From assembly GCA_033557465.1 (NCBI GenBank), contig CM066048.1:18452305-18516304 (forward strand): a DNA stretch of 64,000 bases, given 5' to 3'. A program made the position numbers and the translations under genes. Shown here piece after piece: positions 21,040-32,621 of this stretch. The notes under the pieces are model-generated. The model was not told the DNA's origin, searched no databases, and was given only the letters and a program-made list of their open reading frames with translations. The DNA comes from Ichthyophis bannanicus (lineage: Eukaryota; Chordata; Amphibia; Gymnophiona; Ichthyophiidae). Within the stretch, counting starts at the first letter, position 1. Each line of letters starts with the position of its first letter.

Positions 21040-21483
21040 GGGCCTGATATTGAATTGGGCAGGCTATGTGTCGCTACAGTGCATAGCCCTGCCTGCTGAC
21101 CCTTAACCCCGGATATTCAATGCTATGGGTCACTACACATGTCCTGGAGCTGCCGAAGCAGCGATATTGCACCGCTACCCCGTTAGCTTCCGTGGGTAAA
21201 ACTAGGCCAGCTTTTGCTACGCCTAGTTTACCCACCGGTCGCTAACCGGGTAGCGGTGCAATATCGCTGCTACCAGGTTAACGACAGTCTCTGCCTCCTC
21301 TTCGCACTGGAATGCCCCCGACATGCCTCTATGTTAACTGCAGAGCTTCAGGGCGCGTAGCAGGGTAAGAAAGGGATATTCAACGGCACTAACCTTGTAA
21401 GTTCCATTGAATATCCCAATTTAAGGCATTTACACAGTTTACTGGGCTGTAAACCATGTAAATACCTTTCCAATACTGGGCCC
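21040..21483. mobile_element. Foldback MITE, 3-bp TSD (Harbinger-like), copy 1
   Basis: Terminal inverted repeats are GGGCCTGATATTGAA on the left and, inverted, GGGCCCAGTATTGG on the right. The trinucleotide atc flanks both sides. A strong internal palindrome (gcagcgatattgcaccgcta ... inverse) is centred near 21215. A related copy is at 62254-62789. The 3-bp duplication and GGGCC start suggest PIF/Harbinger. No ORF. Confidence 0.8.
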
Positions 21484-21486
21484 ATC

Positions 21487-22975
21487 ATGTGTTTTATTAA
21501 TCATTAACTAAGGACAACGTAGCTGGTTCTGTTCGAGATATCGTATCTAGCTGCAGTCTGTTCCAGTAGCGATCAGGAGGGATTTTGTACGCACCTAAGA
21601 TCTCTCAAATGTGTTTCTATTTGTAGCCTTAATAGAGGGAAAATGAAAAGTACATTTAACAAGTGATGGTCCATCCAAATCATCGGGGAAGAGGTAAAGT
21701 CAGAAACTGAGTAGCTGTATATAGAAGAAAAATAATATGCACATTGATCAATATAGTGACCAGAATTATTGATAGAAATATAGTGTTATGTTGAAAGCAT
21801 GTGCTTAAGCTGAAATGTGCACACGTTTGAATAGTGTACAAGAGAACTGTGCTGTAATACCAGAAAATCCTTTAACGGGGCTGATGGAACTGAAGGGTGG
21901 GGGCTGCTTTCTAATGAGGGGTCAGGCCTCCTAATGAGCTGTGGTGGATTTCCATCCTGTCCTGGAACAGAATCTCTGGGGGTATATGCTGTCCTGCATC
22001 TGAAATACAAAGGAAACGCTGTTAATGGGCAAGAGTCGTGATTAATTCCCTGGTCACAGGGAGCTGGTGACTCAGTCTTCTTTTTTAAACCCTGGGAAAA
22101 GAAATTGTGAGGGGGGGGGGGGGGGCGGGTGCAGCAAGATAGTCACTGCCCGTAATGTTTGATATGTCCCTTCTGTTGTAAGTGTACAGCTGGCACAGTT
22201 ATAGCTGGACTAGTCTCTGCCTTACATGAAGGAAACTCCTGGAAGCAGTAATGAAGAGAGAGGGTTACACCAAGATCCCACCCTTTCCATCCTCTTCCCG
22301 TTACCAGCATCTTCCCAAATTTCCCAAAATTAGTCTCATCTCACCTCTTCCTCCTTGGGCATTCTCTGTGTACCTTTATGGAACCGGCGTTCCCACCTTT
22401 TCAGAACAATTCTTGTGGCTGGTTTCCTGAGGAAGTTCCAGTGAAATGATTGCTCGTGGGAGTAAGATAATTTCATATAACCTGCAAGTCTTAACTGAAC
22501 CTTGAAGCATTGCTCTCACAGGCAAGACTTCAACACCCCTCGCCCCATATCTGCTCCTGCCACACCCTACCAATAATTGAACACATTTACCCATACTGCA
22601 GCTGGAACAGGAAAGAATTTGATGTCCTCCATCGCTGATGACTCTTGTATCCCTAGATCAGTCGAATTAGCGGCTCAGTTTCCAGCCCCTAGCAAGGACC
22701 ATGCAAGATACCTCCCTTCTGGTCATGGAGAAAAGCAAAACACACAGGACAACAAGGAGTCGTAACCATGCAGAAAGATGATGCACAACTAACGCTATAA
22801 GACCAATTCAAAATTCATGAAGCCAGGGACACCTCAGTGGGTCATATGGTAGAGGATCCTTGGCTCAGTTCCAAGGTCAGGACTGGCTGGGTTTGGGAAG
22901 GCTGCAAAGGCTGGGGGGAGGATGTTGTGGTGATTATGTTGTGGTGATTATGTCAGAGTGATGCCTAGATGGTCA
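21487..22975. other. No recognisable gene
   Basis: Mixed sequence with a 14-G run near 22112-22125. No open frame carries a known domain. It may be old repeat or unique intron/intergenic DNA. Confidence 0.4.
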
Positions 22976-22984
22976 GAGTCAGGG

Positions 22985-23265
22985 CCCATGGTTATAAAGT
23001 TCCAAAGAAGATGTAGTAAAAGCTGTTAGTGTAGCTGGGTTTAAAAGAGGTTTGGACATGTACTTGGAGGAAAAGTCCATAACCATTATTAAAGAGAACC
23101 AGGGAAATCCACTGCTTATGCTTGGGATAAGCAGTATGAAATCTGTGTGTACTTTTTGGGAACCCAACAGGTACTTGTGGCCTGGATTGGCCGCTGTTGG
23201 AAACAGGATCCTAGGCTTGATGGACCCTTGATCTGAATCCATATAGCATGGCTCCCAGCCCAGGA
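22985..23265 (+). mobile_element. CR1 LINE 3' end fragment
   Basis: It contains the CR1 end region gtagtaaaagctgttagtgt, gtccataaccattattaaag and ttggccgctgttggaaacag. The same text is in the intact-looking 3' end at 32.4-32.6 kb and inverted at 51.4-51.6 kb. Confidence 0.88.
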
Positions 23266-23574
23266 TGGTCACTACAGTGACAAAAGTAAATATACAGGTT
23301 GGTATATGAGTGTGAGATAGTCTCCCCTTTGAGTTACATGCTAGTGAAGTAGATTTCCTTACTGGTCTCCCTCCATTTATTAAATCAAACTTTATCATGT
23401 TATGATCTCTATTGCTAAATGGTTCCTCTGGTACCAGATCCCCCTTCTGTTGGTTCTTGAACTAGCTGCTCCATGAAGCAATCATTTACTTTCTGTCTTT
23501 AGCATGGCCTGATGTGACATTCACCTAGTTGATACTGGGGTAATTATAATCACCCCAATATTACTGTGAGTGGG

Positions 23575-23780
23575 GGGAATAGACTAGTGGTTACAGCAAC
23601 AGCCTAGCACCCAAAAGATTCCCAATGGCATGCCTTGTGACCTTGGGCAAGTCATTTATCCTCCCTTACCTCAGAAGAAAAGGCCTGGTAATCTACTTCT
23701 GGTCATACCTTGTCAAGAAACCCAGAGGCTGCTGGATCACCAGGGGTCAGCATTGACTTGGCAGAACTTAAAAAAATATT
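23575..23780 (+). mobile_element. tRNA-headed SINE
   Basis: It has an actagtggttacagca box-A-like start, gcatgccttgtgaccttggg body text, ggcctggtaatctacttctg and tcagcattgacttggcag. The same SINE is at 29080, 33003 and 59264. It is a diverged copy whose B box is damaged. Confidence 0.85.
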
Positions 23781-23799
23781 ACTCTGTTGCCAATTTTAT

Positions 23800-24130
23800 T
23801 ATCCTCCATAATTTCTATTAGCATTTCACCATCTATCTGCTTATTCTGGCCACGTGAATGGTAGTACATCCCATTGCTATTCCCTTCTCCTTCTCATATG
23901 GAATTTCTATCCATAATAATTCTAGTTCATTTTGTTTCTTGCAAAACTTTTATCCTGTTTAATTTGATGCCCTCTTGAACATATAGTGCCACCCCTCCAA
24001 CAATTTGATTTACCTTACCATTGTGATATAAATTGTCTCCTGGTCTCACAAAGTCCCATTGGTTATCCTCTTTCCACCAGGTCTGTGAGACACCAAATGT
24101 ATCTACTTTTTCAATGAGTGCTATATATTC
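23800..24130 (-). pseudogene. CR1 ORF2 endonuclease N-terminal remnant
   Basis: The minus strand reads VSQTWWKEDNQWDFVRPG, then DNLYHNGKVNQIVGGVALYV, the substrate-binding part of an apurinic-type endonuclease (compare the GGGVALYV motif of CR1). The frame breaks soon after. It lies directly downstream of the ORF1 remnant, as expected for a CR1. Confidence 0.75.
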
Positions 24131-24779
24131 TATACCATCTTAGTTTTTAGATTTCTAGCGCTTTTATACAGGCATTTCAGAGGATGTTTTTGTTCCTATT
24201 GACAACCGACTTATCAGTTGACAGGGGTAATTTGGAATCTATCAGTTCCGTCTGCTATTTCTTTAAAGGTACATGACTAGTTTTACCTTTTTCACAATCT
24301 TTAAACTCCCTGTTTTGGTAGTATCCTTCAAAGATACATTATTTGGAACCATGTGCTTCTGGGCAACTGTCGGCTTGCCCCCAATATCTAATTTAAAGCT
24401 GCTCTATCTCCTTTTTAAATATTAGTGTCAGCAGCCTGGTTCCCTCCTGGTTAAGGTGGAGCCCATCCTTCTGTGAAAGGCCCCCTCATCCCCAGAATGT
24501 TGCTGACAAATCTAAAGCCCTCTTCCCTGCATCACTGTCTCATCTATGCATTGAGTCAATGGAGCTCTGTCTGCCTCGGTTCATGCATGTGAGAATGCTA
24601 CCCTCAAGCAGAGGCAGTGGAGCACCTTTTTGGTTGGAGGGGCTAAACAAATCAATCTCCAGCCCTTCCCCCAAGTTCTCTGTTGCTGATGTTGTGTTGT
24701 GCAAAATATTGCCCACCCCTTTCTGCTGCCTATGCCCTTAAAGCCCTGGGTTTCAACTTTCTAACTAAAAGCCTAAATT

Positions 24780-25400
24780 TGGCTTCTAGAACCCCTTTCC
24801 CACTTTCCTATGTCATTGGTGCCCGCAAGTACCAAGACAGCTAGCTCTTCCCCAACACTGTCTAGAATGCTAACCAGGTGACGTGTGAAGTCCACTGCTT
24901 TTCACTAGGCAGGCAAGTAACCATGCAGTCCTCATGCCCACCAACCACCCAACTATCAACATGCCTAATAATCAAATCACCAACTAAAACAGCAATCCTA
25001 ACTCTTTCTTCCTGGGAAAATCCTGCTGGAGACACATCCTCGGTGTGAGAGAATAGTGCTCCTTGAGGGCATGTCCAGGCTACAAGATCATTCCCTGCCA
25101 CACCAAGATGATGCTGTCCTGCCATGTGACCTCTCTCCTTCAAGGCAGCACTGAGGCTGCCAGACTGGAGATAGGACTTTTCTTCTATGTCCCTGTAGGT
25201 TTTCTCTATATATTTCTGTCTTCCTCAGCTCCTCCAAGTCTGCTATTCTAGTCTCCAGAGATCAGCCTTGTTCTCTGAGAGCAAGGAGCTCTTTGCATTG
25301 AATGCACACATATGACCTCTCATCAACTGGGAGATATTCATATATGTGGCACTCAGTACTAAAGACTGGTTAGCTCCCATCTCAGTGGGGGACTGCTGTC
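24780..25400 (-). pseudogene. CR1 ORF1 with SGNH-esterase-like domain
   Basis: Minus-strand order: a cysteine pair in SYVCIQCKELLALRE, a coiled segment LETRIADLEELRKTEIY, the block RIAVLVGDLIIRHVDSWVVG, then VLVLAGTNDIGKWERG. The GDS (block I) and GTND (block III) motifs mark an SGNH-hydrolase fold, known in ORF1 of CR1-clade LINEs. Here block I reads GDL, so the nucleophilic serine is lost. Frame changes occur near 24865 and 25150. The role of the esterase in LINE replication is unsettled; membrane or lipid association has been proposed. Confidence 0.8.
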
Positions 25401-26619
25401 TGCATCTTTATATTAGTGAGTTTATTTTTAGAGCTATTAAGGGAATAGGTATACTTAAACTAATACTGTATAAAGGCCTTTAGGATCATTTGGTATATTT
25501 TATGCTGTTATTTTTGTTTGCTTCCCAATGAACTGCTATTATCTGTTAAGGAGTAATCAGTTCTTGATGAAAATATATTGTGGTGTCAAACCTCACTCTT
25601 TCTCTAAATTGGGAGAGCTAACTATAAAAAGTGATGTGCCTGGGGTGGGTGGGAGTTGAGGAGAGTGAGTGGGAAAAACTGTTAATTTAAAATCTCTACA
25701 GCAAGCTCCTATTTGCTGCTTTCATTTAAGACTTTAAGGACCTGTCTAAATCTAAGTGAAGCATTAGTGTAAATACCACCCAAGCAGCCCCCGCAGAGTG
25801 TGGGGGCTCATGTTAAAATTGATCTCTAAGCTGCAAACTGGCAGAGGCAGAGCATGGTAAATATCATATTCACTTGAAAAGAAGTATTCTCACTGCCTCT
25901 CTACCTGGAAATCACTTTTCTACAGCAGCCTGAGACCTGGAACAGCATCTTCCACTGTGGGACTGAAGTCTCACGATACCTAAGACATAGGCCTGGCAGC
26001 AGGATCCGCAAAACAACTGGAGAAGAAGATCCCGCAGAGAGGCAGTAGGAGGCAGCACCGAAACTGAATATGATGTTTGCCAGTTGCCACTTTTTTCTTT
26101 TTAAGTTTTCATGGGGAGGTGAAGTGATCTCCGCCCCCCTCTTCTCCTAGCTGTTACCACCATCATGAGGGTTCCTCAGTAAATTTTGCTTGCTCGTTTT
26201 AACTTACATCACTGAACAGAAGTTAATTAAAAACCTCTAAAACAAGCGGAGAACTAATTTTGCTTTATTAATTAAATCAAAACCAGACGTTTCCAAATAA
26301 ACCTAAAAGCTCCCCTCTATCCCAAGCTTTAAGTCACCAAGTTTGCCAGCAAAGTAATGATCACTTACCCACAGAAGCTTCATCTGCTCTCAGCTGTTCC
26401 TCAGATGCTGATGGTACTTTATTCTTCTGCTTTAAATGATATCAGACCAACAGCACAAACTCCTGGAGGAAGGACAGAGACTCTCCAGCAGTCACAGAGA
26501 TGCTTTCCAGAGGTCTTTATGCCCCTTTGGCATTTCTGCTAGCCTTTCTTCCTGCTCATTCTCCCCTAGTTTATCACTGGATCTAGCATCTCCATGAGTT
26601 GAAATATTTGTATCATAAT

Positions 26620-27735
26620 TTATTTATTTGATTGGGATTATATACCGCTTTTCGCAGAGGTCAAAGCGGTTTACAATAAACTGGAGATGATACAGAGAAC
26701 TGTATACTATGTACAAAAAACTAGTATGGGGCAAAAGGCAGGGATAACTATATAAAGGTTGAGCTATACATTTGTATAGTGATATTTTGTGACATGGTCT
26801 TGGCATGTACGTATTAGCTGAGTATGTGTGTATGAGAAGAGTGTCTGGTTGCTGGGTCAATGGGGGGGGGGGGAGGGTAGTGAAATGGAGGGTGAAAAGG
26901 TGTGTTTTGAGTAGTTTCCGGAAGGTTAGGAGATCTGTAGTGTTTCTAATGATGTCTGTGAGGGAGTTCCACGGTGTGTTAGGACAGGGGTGATGTGTTC
27001 ATGTTTGTGTGTATTTGTAATAATTCTAGCAACAGTGTGGAGTGCCATTTGAAGGGGGTGGAGTGATGATTTGGGGAGTCCCTGGTATATTGAGTTACAA
27101 TAGTTGGCCTGGGGTGTTGTTACGGCTTGGAGGCTGAGCGTGCGTTGATGAGGGCACAGTTGAGGGGTGATGGGGTGGAAGGTTTGGCTTGGGTGTGTTT
27201 AGTGCTGGTGTTGTGGGTTGGGATGGAGATGAGGTGTTTTAAGCTGTGGGAGCGGGGGCTTGACATGGGAGGGGTGTGATAAGATAGGGGATAGTAGAAG
27301 GGGGTTTTGGTAGGGATGTTGGAGGGAAATTGAGGGGCAGGGTAGTATAAGCAGGATTATGAGGGAGTAGATAATTGAGTGTAGGGGTGGCATGTTGTTT
27401 GGTAGTGGGTGAGTTGTATACGGGGAGTTAGTATGTGCTATGGGTAGTGCTGTATAGGAGGCTTATAGGGCTAGAAAGATTCTGTTAGGGACGGGGATGT
27501 ATGGATATGGATATTAGGTCAGATTGTTTAAGGGGTGTACAATAATTAGGGGGAAGAATACAAAGAAGCATTACATCGGGTAATTAAGAGGGTGGCAAGC
27601 AGAAGGGAGAAATTAAACAGTGATTGCAGTATTGCTGCAGCACGGCAGAGCAGAGAAAGAGATAGGCTATATAATACAGTGTATCTAGAGAACTGGTAGA
27701 GCAAAGAAAGTGACAGCGTATGTAAAACAATGTAG
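26620..27735 (-). mobile_element. L2-like LINE 3' region
   Basis: The minus strand encodes TPWNSLTDIIRNTTDLLTFR followed by KLLKTHLFTLHF, the C-terminal end typical of L2/CR1 polymerases. It terminates with the accgctttt...aaagcggt hairpin and an (ATAA)n tail near 26625. Upstream is GT-rich eroded sequence. Truncated. Confidence 0.8.
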
Positions 27736-27741
27736 CCACAG

Positions 27742-28080
27742 AGTTTTATTTATTTATTTATTTATCTATTTCTTCTATACCGCCCCTTCCAGAGATCAGG
27801 GGCGGTTTACATGGAACAAGTAAACAAATTTGTATACTAATGTATACATTACATGGAACAGAGATTTTTAACTTTATACAGATAATAATTATTATATTAC
27901 ACGGAACAGAGATTTATAACTTTATAACTTTATACAGATAACTGTGCATTAATTGTCAAAACTATTTACATTATATACAAAGTGTCCAGTTGCTGTTATT
28001 AGGGGTGGAGGATGATTAGAACGAGCAGTGTTATTGTGTGTAAGTTAAGGTAAAAGACTGCTGACAATGACGAGGTAGTT
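27742..28080 (-). mobile_element. L2-like LINE/SINE 3' tail fragment
   Basis: A (TTTA)n run at 27747-27772 is followed by the hairpin taccgccccttccagagatc...ggggcggttta. This is the reverse of the tail at 20803-20836. The rest has repeated 'acatggaacagagattt' words and no ORF. Confidence 0.75.
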
Positions 28081-28099
28081 GTAGGTGGTTGGAAGTGTT

Positions 28100-28690
28100 C
28101 GGTTCGTCTTGGGACCCTGCCTAAGGGCCACGCCAAAAGGCCCTCTAGTGAGGCCCTCAGGTGCAGGCCTGCCAGGTGTGAGAATGCCTGGAGCCACTCA
28201 GAAATTTAAAGTTAAAGTTCCTGCTCCTCTTTAGCCTGATTAGCCTTGGTGGTGCGGAGCAGGGAGGGGCTTACCTACCTGCTCCCTTCTCCGATGCCAA
28301 TTGGGCCGGTGGCTTTAGATAGTTCCCTCTTTGGAACACATGACCTGCCGCTTCTGACCCCCCCCCTCCAACATAACTTTGGGGGTTCAGAAGCGGCAGG
28401 CCATGTGTGCTGCAGCACATGGCCTGCTGCCGAGTTTAGCCGTCCCCCCTGCTGTTGGAATCAGCGGCAGTGTGGTGCAGCTCAGCACAGGGAAGGAGGG
28501 TGGCGCAGCTCAGAGCGCGGGGTGGGTGGCAGGCCATGTATGACGAAGCACATGGCCCGCCGCCCACAGAGATCTGCCACCCTAAGCAGCTGCCTAGCCC
28601 ACCTAGTGGACGGGTTGGCCCTGGTCATGGAAGCAAAAAAGCTTGTCGAAGGTCACAGAATAAGTAGAAGAGGGGCGTTGCAACATAGTA
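28100..28690. other. Palindrome-bearing segment with hAT-like right end
   Basis: The words gacctgccgcttctgacc and ggttcagaagcggcaggcca form an inverted pair (28340-28405). Catgtgtgctgcagcacatg is a near-perfect palindrome. The segment ends cacctagtggacgggttggccctg, which looks like a hAT terminus (CAGGGCCAACCCGTC). I could not find the matching left end, so this may be a truncated MITE. Confidence 0.45.
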
Positions 28691-29079
28691 TATGACAGCA
28701 TATAAAGACCAGTTTGGTCCATCTAGACTGCCCAATAAATTGGCTAGAGTGGTTGTAACTGCAGCTCCGTGCAGGTCAGCCCCCTCTACTAAACGACATT
28801 TAAGTCTTCTTTGATTTCATCCTCTTGCTATAAAGGGATCCATTGTGTCTATCCCATGCCATTTTGAATTCCGTCACTGTATTTGCCCCCACCACTTCCA
28901 TTGGGAGGACATTCCAAGTTTCTACCATCCTTTCAGTGAAAATTCCTGATGTTGCTTTTAAGTTTACTGCCTTGCAGCTTCATGTTATGCCCTCTAGTTT
29001 TACAGTTTCCCCGTCTTTGAAAAAGGTTTGTTTGTTCATTTATACCCTTTAAGTATTTAAAAGTCTCTATCATGGAACT

Positions 29080-29284
29080 AAGGAGTAGCCTAGTGGTTAC
29101 AGCACTGGTTTGGTAACCAAGCGACCAGGGTTTGATTCCTATTGGCACATCTTGGGCAAGTCACTTAACCCTCCATTGCCTCTGAAGAAAGGCCTGGTGA
29201 TCTACTACCAGTCATGCTGCCAAGAAAACCTAGGAGATGTTGAGTCAGCATTGACTCAAAGGCACACGTTGCATTTCTTTCCTG
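29080..29284 (+). mobile_element. tRNA-headed SINE
   Basis: The head ggagtagcctagtggttaca and the B-box-like agggtttgattcc are followed by cttgggcaagtcacttaacc, ggcctggtgatctactacca and tcaaaggcacacgttgcatt. It is inserted in the minus-strand CR1 and is well preserved relative to the 23.6 kb copy. Confidence 0.9.
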
Positions 29285-29845
29285 TCCTCTAGGGAATACA
29301 TATTTAGGTCTTCAAGTCTCTTCTCATACGTCTTCTGGCACAGGCTCCAAATCATTTTGGTTGCTGTCCTCTGAACCATTAAGTCTTTTTATAGCCTTTG
29401 GTCTCCAAAACTGAATACAGTACTCCAAATGAGGCCTCACCAATGACTTGTACAGGGGCATTAGTACCTCCTTCTTTCTGCTGGTTATTCCTGTCTGTAT
29501 GCAGCCCAGCATTCTTCTGGCTTTGGCTACCGCCTTGTCACATTATTTCGCCACCATGAAATCCTCAGACACTAGCACTCCCTCTCCTGGTCTGTGCACA
29601 CCAACCTCTCTCCCCCTATCACATACAATTCCTTTGGATATTTGCATCCCAAGTACATGACTCTGCACCTCTTCGCATTAAATCTTAACTGCCAAACATT
29701 AGACCATTCTTCCAGTGTTTGTAGATCTTTCCTCATGTTGTCCACTCCCTCAGAAGTGTCTACTCTGTTGCAAATTTTCATGTCATCTGCAAAAAGGCAG
29801 ACTTTTCAACTCAGGCTTTCTGCAATATCACTCATAAATACATTT

Positions 29846-31799
29846 ATTATTTTATTTATTTATTATTTATTACAAGTTCTTATATACCGCACTATTCGGT
29901 ATCAGCGCGGTTTACATTATAACACAATGACCATAACAACAAGCTGTTTGGTTTTACATAGAACAGGAGTACAAACTTGGATAACAGGGGTGAACTATAT
30001 ACATGAAATAATTACACGGAACAAGATTGGAGTAACACTAACATAAGGAAAATATGTGGTTATTTCTTAGGTGGGGATACCTAGATTTCGTTGCTGACTG
30101 AATAGTATTGGAGGAAAAGGTGGTATTTGAGTGTCTTCCTGAACTGAGTTAGGTCTACAATGGCCCAAATGTCGGATGGTAGCGCATTCCAGCATTTGGG
30201 GACATAGAAACTGAAAACTCTGTTTGCCGTTGTCATGTTGCATTTTGTCAATGCCTTTGGGGTTATTAGTAGGTTTATAGCTGTTGCTCTTCTGGATCTG
30301 TTGGGGGGCACTGTGTGGATAAGTTCTGTGAGTGAGGAAGATGAAATACCATTGATTGCCTTGAATGAGAGTAGTAGGGTTTTAAAGATGATCCTTCCAT
30401 GGATAGGGAGCCAGTGCAGCTGCTTGAGAATAGGAGTCACGTGGTCACTTCTGGAGGCTCCGTAGAGGACCCTTGCTGCAGCGTTCATGGCCAGCTGTAA
30501 TGGGCTCAGTGTAGATTGAGGGAGACCTTGTAAGATGGCATTTGCAAAGTCGAAGTGTGGTAGGATTAGCGCTTGATATATAGTCCGGAAATCGTCTGGG
30601 TCCAATAGAGAGCGCAGATGCCTGAGAGAACGGATTTTGAAATATACAGCTTTGACTATATTGCTTATGTGATGTTTCATATCTAGACGTTGGTCCAAGG
30701 TGACTCCAAGGTATTTTATTGTTTCTTTAGTTTGTAAGTCAGCTTCCTTGACCCTTACATGGGATGGAGGAATAAAGTTGGGGTCTCTGGCGATGAAAAG
30801 CACCTCCGTTTTCTTGTGTTGAATGTGGAGGTTTTGAGATTGGAGCCATTCTGAGACTGCATTGAAACAATCTATCAGTGGTGTCAGGTCCAATTGAACT
30901 GTAGAGAACGGCATGTATAAGAGTATGTCATCAGCATATATCAAGCAGTTCACATTAAATGACCTAATGATATTGCAGATGGGTTGCATGAATATATTGA
31001 ATAGGAGAGAAGACAACGAGGACCCTTGAGGCACACCTTGTTTTTGATGGAAGCGTTTTGATTTCTCTGATCCGGATTTCACATATTGCCATCTTCCATC
31101 CAGATAAGACTTGCACCATTCAAGCGCAGAGTTGCAGACGCCCTTCTCTTTCAATCGACCGAGGAGGAGTTCGTGACTCACCGAGTCGAACGCCGCGGCG
31201 ATGTCTAAGAAGATGAGCACAACACCTTGTCGGACATTGTCAGTGCCTGTGATGATATTGTTGAAAAGGCTAGTGAGGAGGGTCTCGACTCCATGATATT
31301 CTCTGAACCCATGTTGGCAGTGATCTAGGGGAGCTGCAGAATCTATATGATCTTGAATTTGCCTTTGTACCTCTTTCTCAATTATCTTAGCTATGAGGGG
31401 AATACTAGCTATTGGCCTATAAGAATCGACCCGTTGGGGGTCTAGTTTGGGGTTCTTCAATAGCGGCCTAATGGAAGTCTGTTTGAGTGCTGTGGGGAAG
31501 GAACCCGTTGTGAAGGAGAGGTTCATCAGATTCGCGATGAAAGGGCTGAACTCACTGCATAGCTCCTTAATCCAAAAAGCTGGGCAAGGGTCAGTCTGCG
31601 CTGTGGAGGTATTGAGAGACGCTATTGTATCCTCAATACATTTAGTGGATGGAGTGAAAAATTTATTTAGAGGGGTTAGGCCGGTTGGTTCTTGATACGA
31701 GTCTGCTGAAACTTTGTCAGTCTGTACGATCTTGGATTGCAAGTAGTCCGCGAATTTTTGTGGGTGAATCTCACTGTGTTGTTCAGGAGATGGTTCCTT
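29846..31799 (-). mobile_element. L2-like LINE, 5'-truncated
   Basis: A minus-strand element ends at about 29846 with an (ATTT/ATTA)n tail and the hairpin taccgcactattcggtatca...gcggt. Its ORF2 is open from the 5' truncation point to the stop. It lies inside a CR1 RT region just after that element's GVPQG motif. No clear target duplication was found. Confidence 0.88.
30081..31799 (-). CDS. L2-like LINE reverse transcriptase (open but 5'-truncated)
   Basis: About 572 uninterrupted codons. It begins EPSPEQHSEIHPQKFADYLQ and then shows the RT order: RPLLKNPKLDPQRVDSYRPI, QHGFREYHGVETLLTSLFN, VVLIFLDIAAAFDSVSH (motif A), GVPQGSSLSSLLFNIFM (motif B), VNCLIYADDILLYM (catalytic Asp pair), then TIKYLGVTLDQRL. 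The C-terminal L2 signature LHWLPIHGRIIFKTLLLSFK and FYVPKCWNALPSDIW close it. The endonuclease is missing. The open frame extends upstream to 32087 through foreign CR1 sequence, so the first methionine there is not a natural start. The lack of stops implies recent insertion. Confidence 0.9.
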   Translation of the reverse strand, partial: KEPSPEQHSEIHPQKFADYLQSKIVQTDKVSADSYQEPTGLTPLNKFFTPSTKCIEDTIASLNTSTAQTDPCPAFWIKELCSEFSPFIANLMNLSFTTGSFPTALKQTSIRPLLKNPKLDPQRVDSYRPIASIPLIAKIIEKEVQRQIQDHIDSAAPLDHCQHGFREYHGVETLLTSLFNNIITGTDNVRQGVVLIFLDIAAAFDSVSHELLLGRLKEKGVCNSALEWCKSYLDGRWQYVKSGSEKSKRFHQKQGVPQGSSLSSLLFNIFMQPICNIIRSFNVNCLIYADDILLYMPFSTVQLDLTPLIDCFNAVSEWLQSQNLHIQHKKTEVLFIARDPNFIPPSHVRVKEADLQTKETIKYLGVTLDQRLDMKHHISNIVKAVYFKIRSLRHLRSLLDPDDFRTIYQALILPHFDFANAILQGLPQSTLSPLQLAMNAAARVLYGASRSDHVTPILKQLHWLPIHGRIIFKTLLLSFKAINGISSSSLTELIHTVPPNRSRRATAINLLITPKALTKCNMTTANRVFSFYVPKCWNALPSDIWAIVDLTQFRKTLKYHLFLQYYSVSNEI

Positions 31800-32035
31800 G
31801 ACCAGTATCAGCCCCAGGACCAATCCCTGAGGCACACCACTATGCATCTTCCTTTCTTCTGAGTGTGTTCTGTTTACCACTACTTTCTGTTGTCTGTCAG
31901 TCAACCAATTTCTGATCCAGTTCACCACCATGGGACCTAGCTCCAGGCTGCTCAGTTTATTGATATGCCTCCTATGAGAAACAGTATCAAAGGCTTTGCT
32001 GAAATCTAGGTATATCGCATCCATCTGGTCGCCGA

Positions 32036-32621
32036 ATCTTAAAAAGGATATAGCATTATTAGAAAAGATACAAAGAAGAGCCACCAAAATGGTAAAGGGG
32101 CTGGAAGGATACTCCTATGAAGAGAGGCTAAAAAGGTTAGGGCTCTTTAACCTGGAAAAGAGACGGCTGAGGGGAGATATGATAGAGGTCTATAAACTAA
32201 TGAATGGAGTGGAACGGGTAAATGTAGATTGATTGTTTACACCATCAAAATATAGAAAGACTTGGGAGCATGTAATGAAGCTACAAGGTAACCAATTTAA
32301 GACTAATAAGAGAAAATATTTTTTCACTCATTGTATAATCAAGCTCTGGAATTTGCTTCCGGAGAATGTAGTAAAAGCTGTTAGTGTAGCCAGGTTTAAA
32401 AAAGGTTTGGACAAGTTCCTGGAGGGAAGGTCCATAACCATTATTAAAGGGGACCCAGAATATCCACTGCTTGACCCAATACAAGCATTATGGAACCTGT
32501 GTCTTTTGGGGAAACTGCTAGGTACTTGTGACTTAGATTGGCCACTGTTGGAAACAGGATACTAGGCTTGATGGACCTTGGTCTGACCCAGTATGGCATT
32601 TCTTATGTTCTTATCACATGC
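32036..32621 (+). mobile_element. CR1 LINE 3' end, opposite orientation
   Basis: A plus-strand polymerase end: [60 protein letters not shown] and the tail. It ends ggcatttcttatgttctta, the CR1 terminus with its short repeated TTCTTATG-type end. It is inserted in a minus-strand CR1. The frame is broken only once (stop near 32230), so it is relatively young. Confidence 0.9.

Larger units (their letters stand above)
23275..26600 (-). mobile_element. CR1-type LINE, ORF1 and start of ORF2
   Basis: Read on the minus strand: an upstream non-coding part (26600-25400), an ORF1 with zinc-finger-like and esterase-like segments (about 25400-24780), then the N-terminus of an ORF2 endonuclease (about 24130-23800). 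The element is 3'-truncated or joins other CR1 debris at 23.3 kb, and a SINE interrupts it at 23575-23780. The limits of the 5' untranslated part are a guess. Confidence 0.65.
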
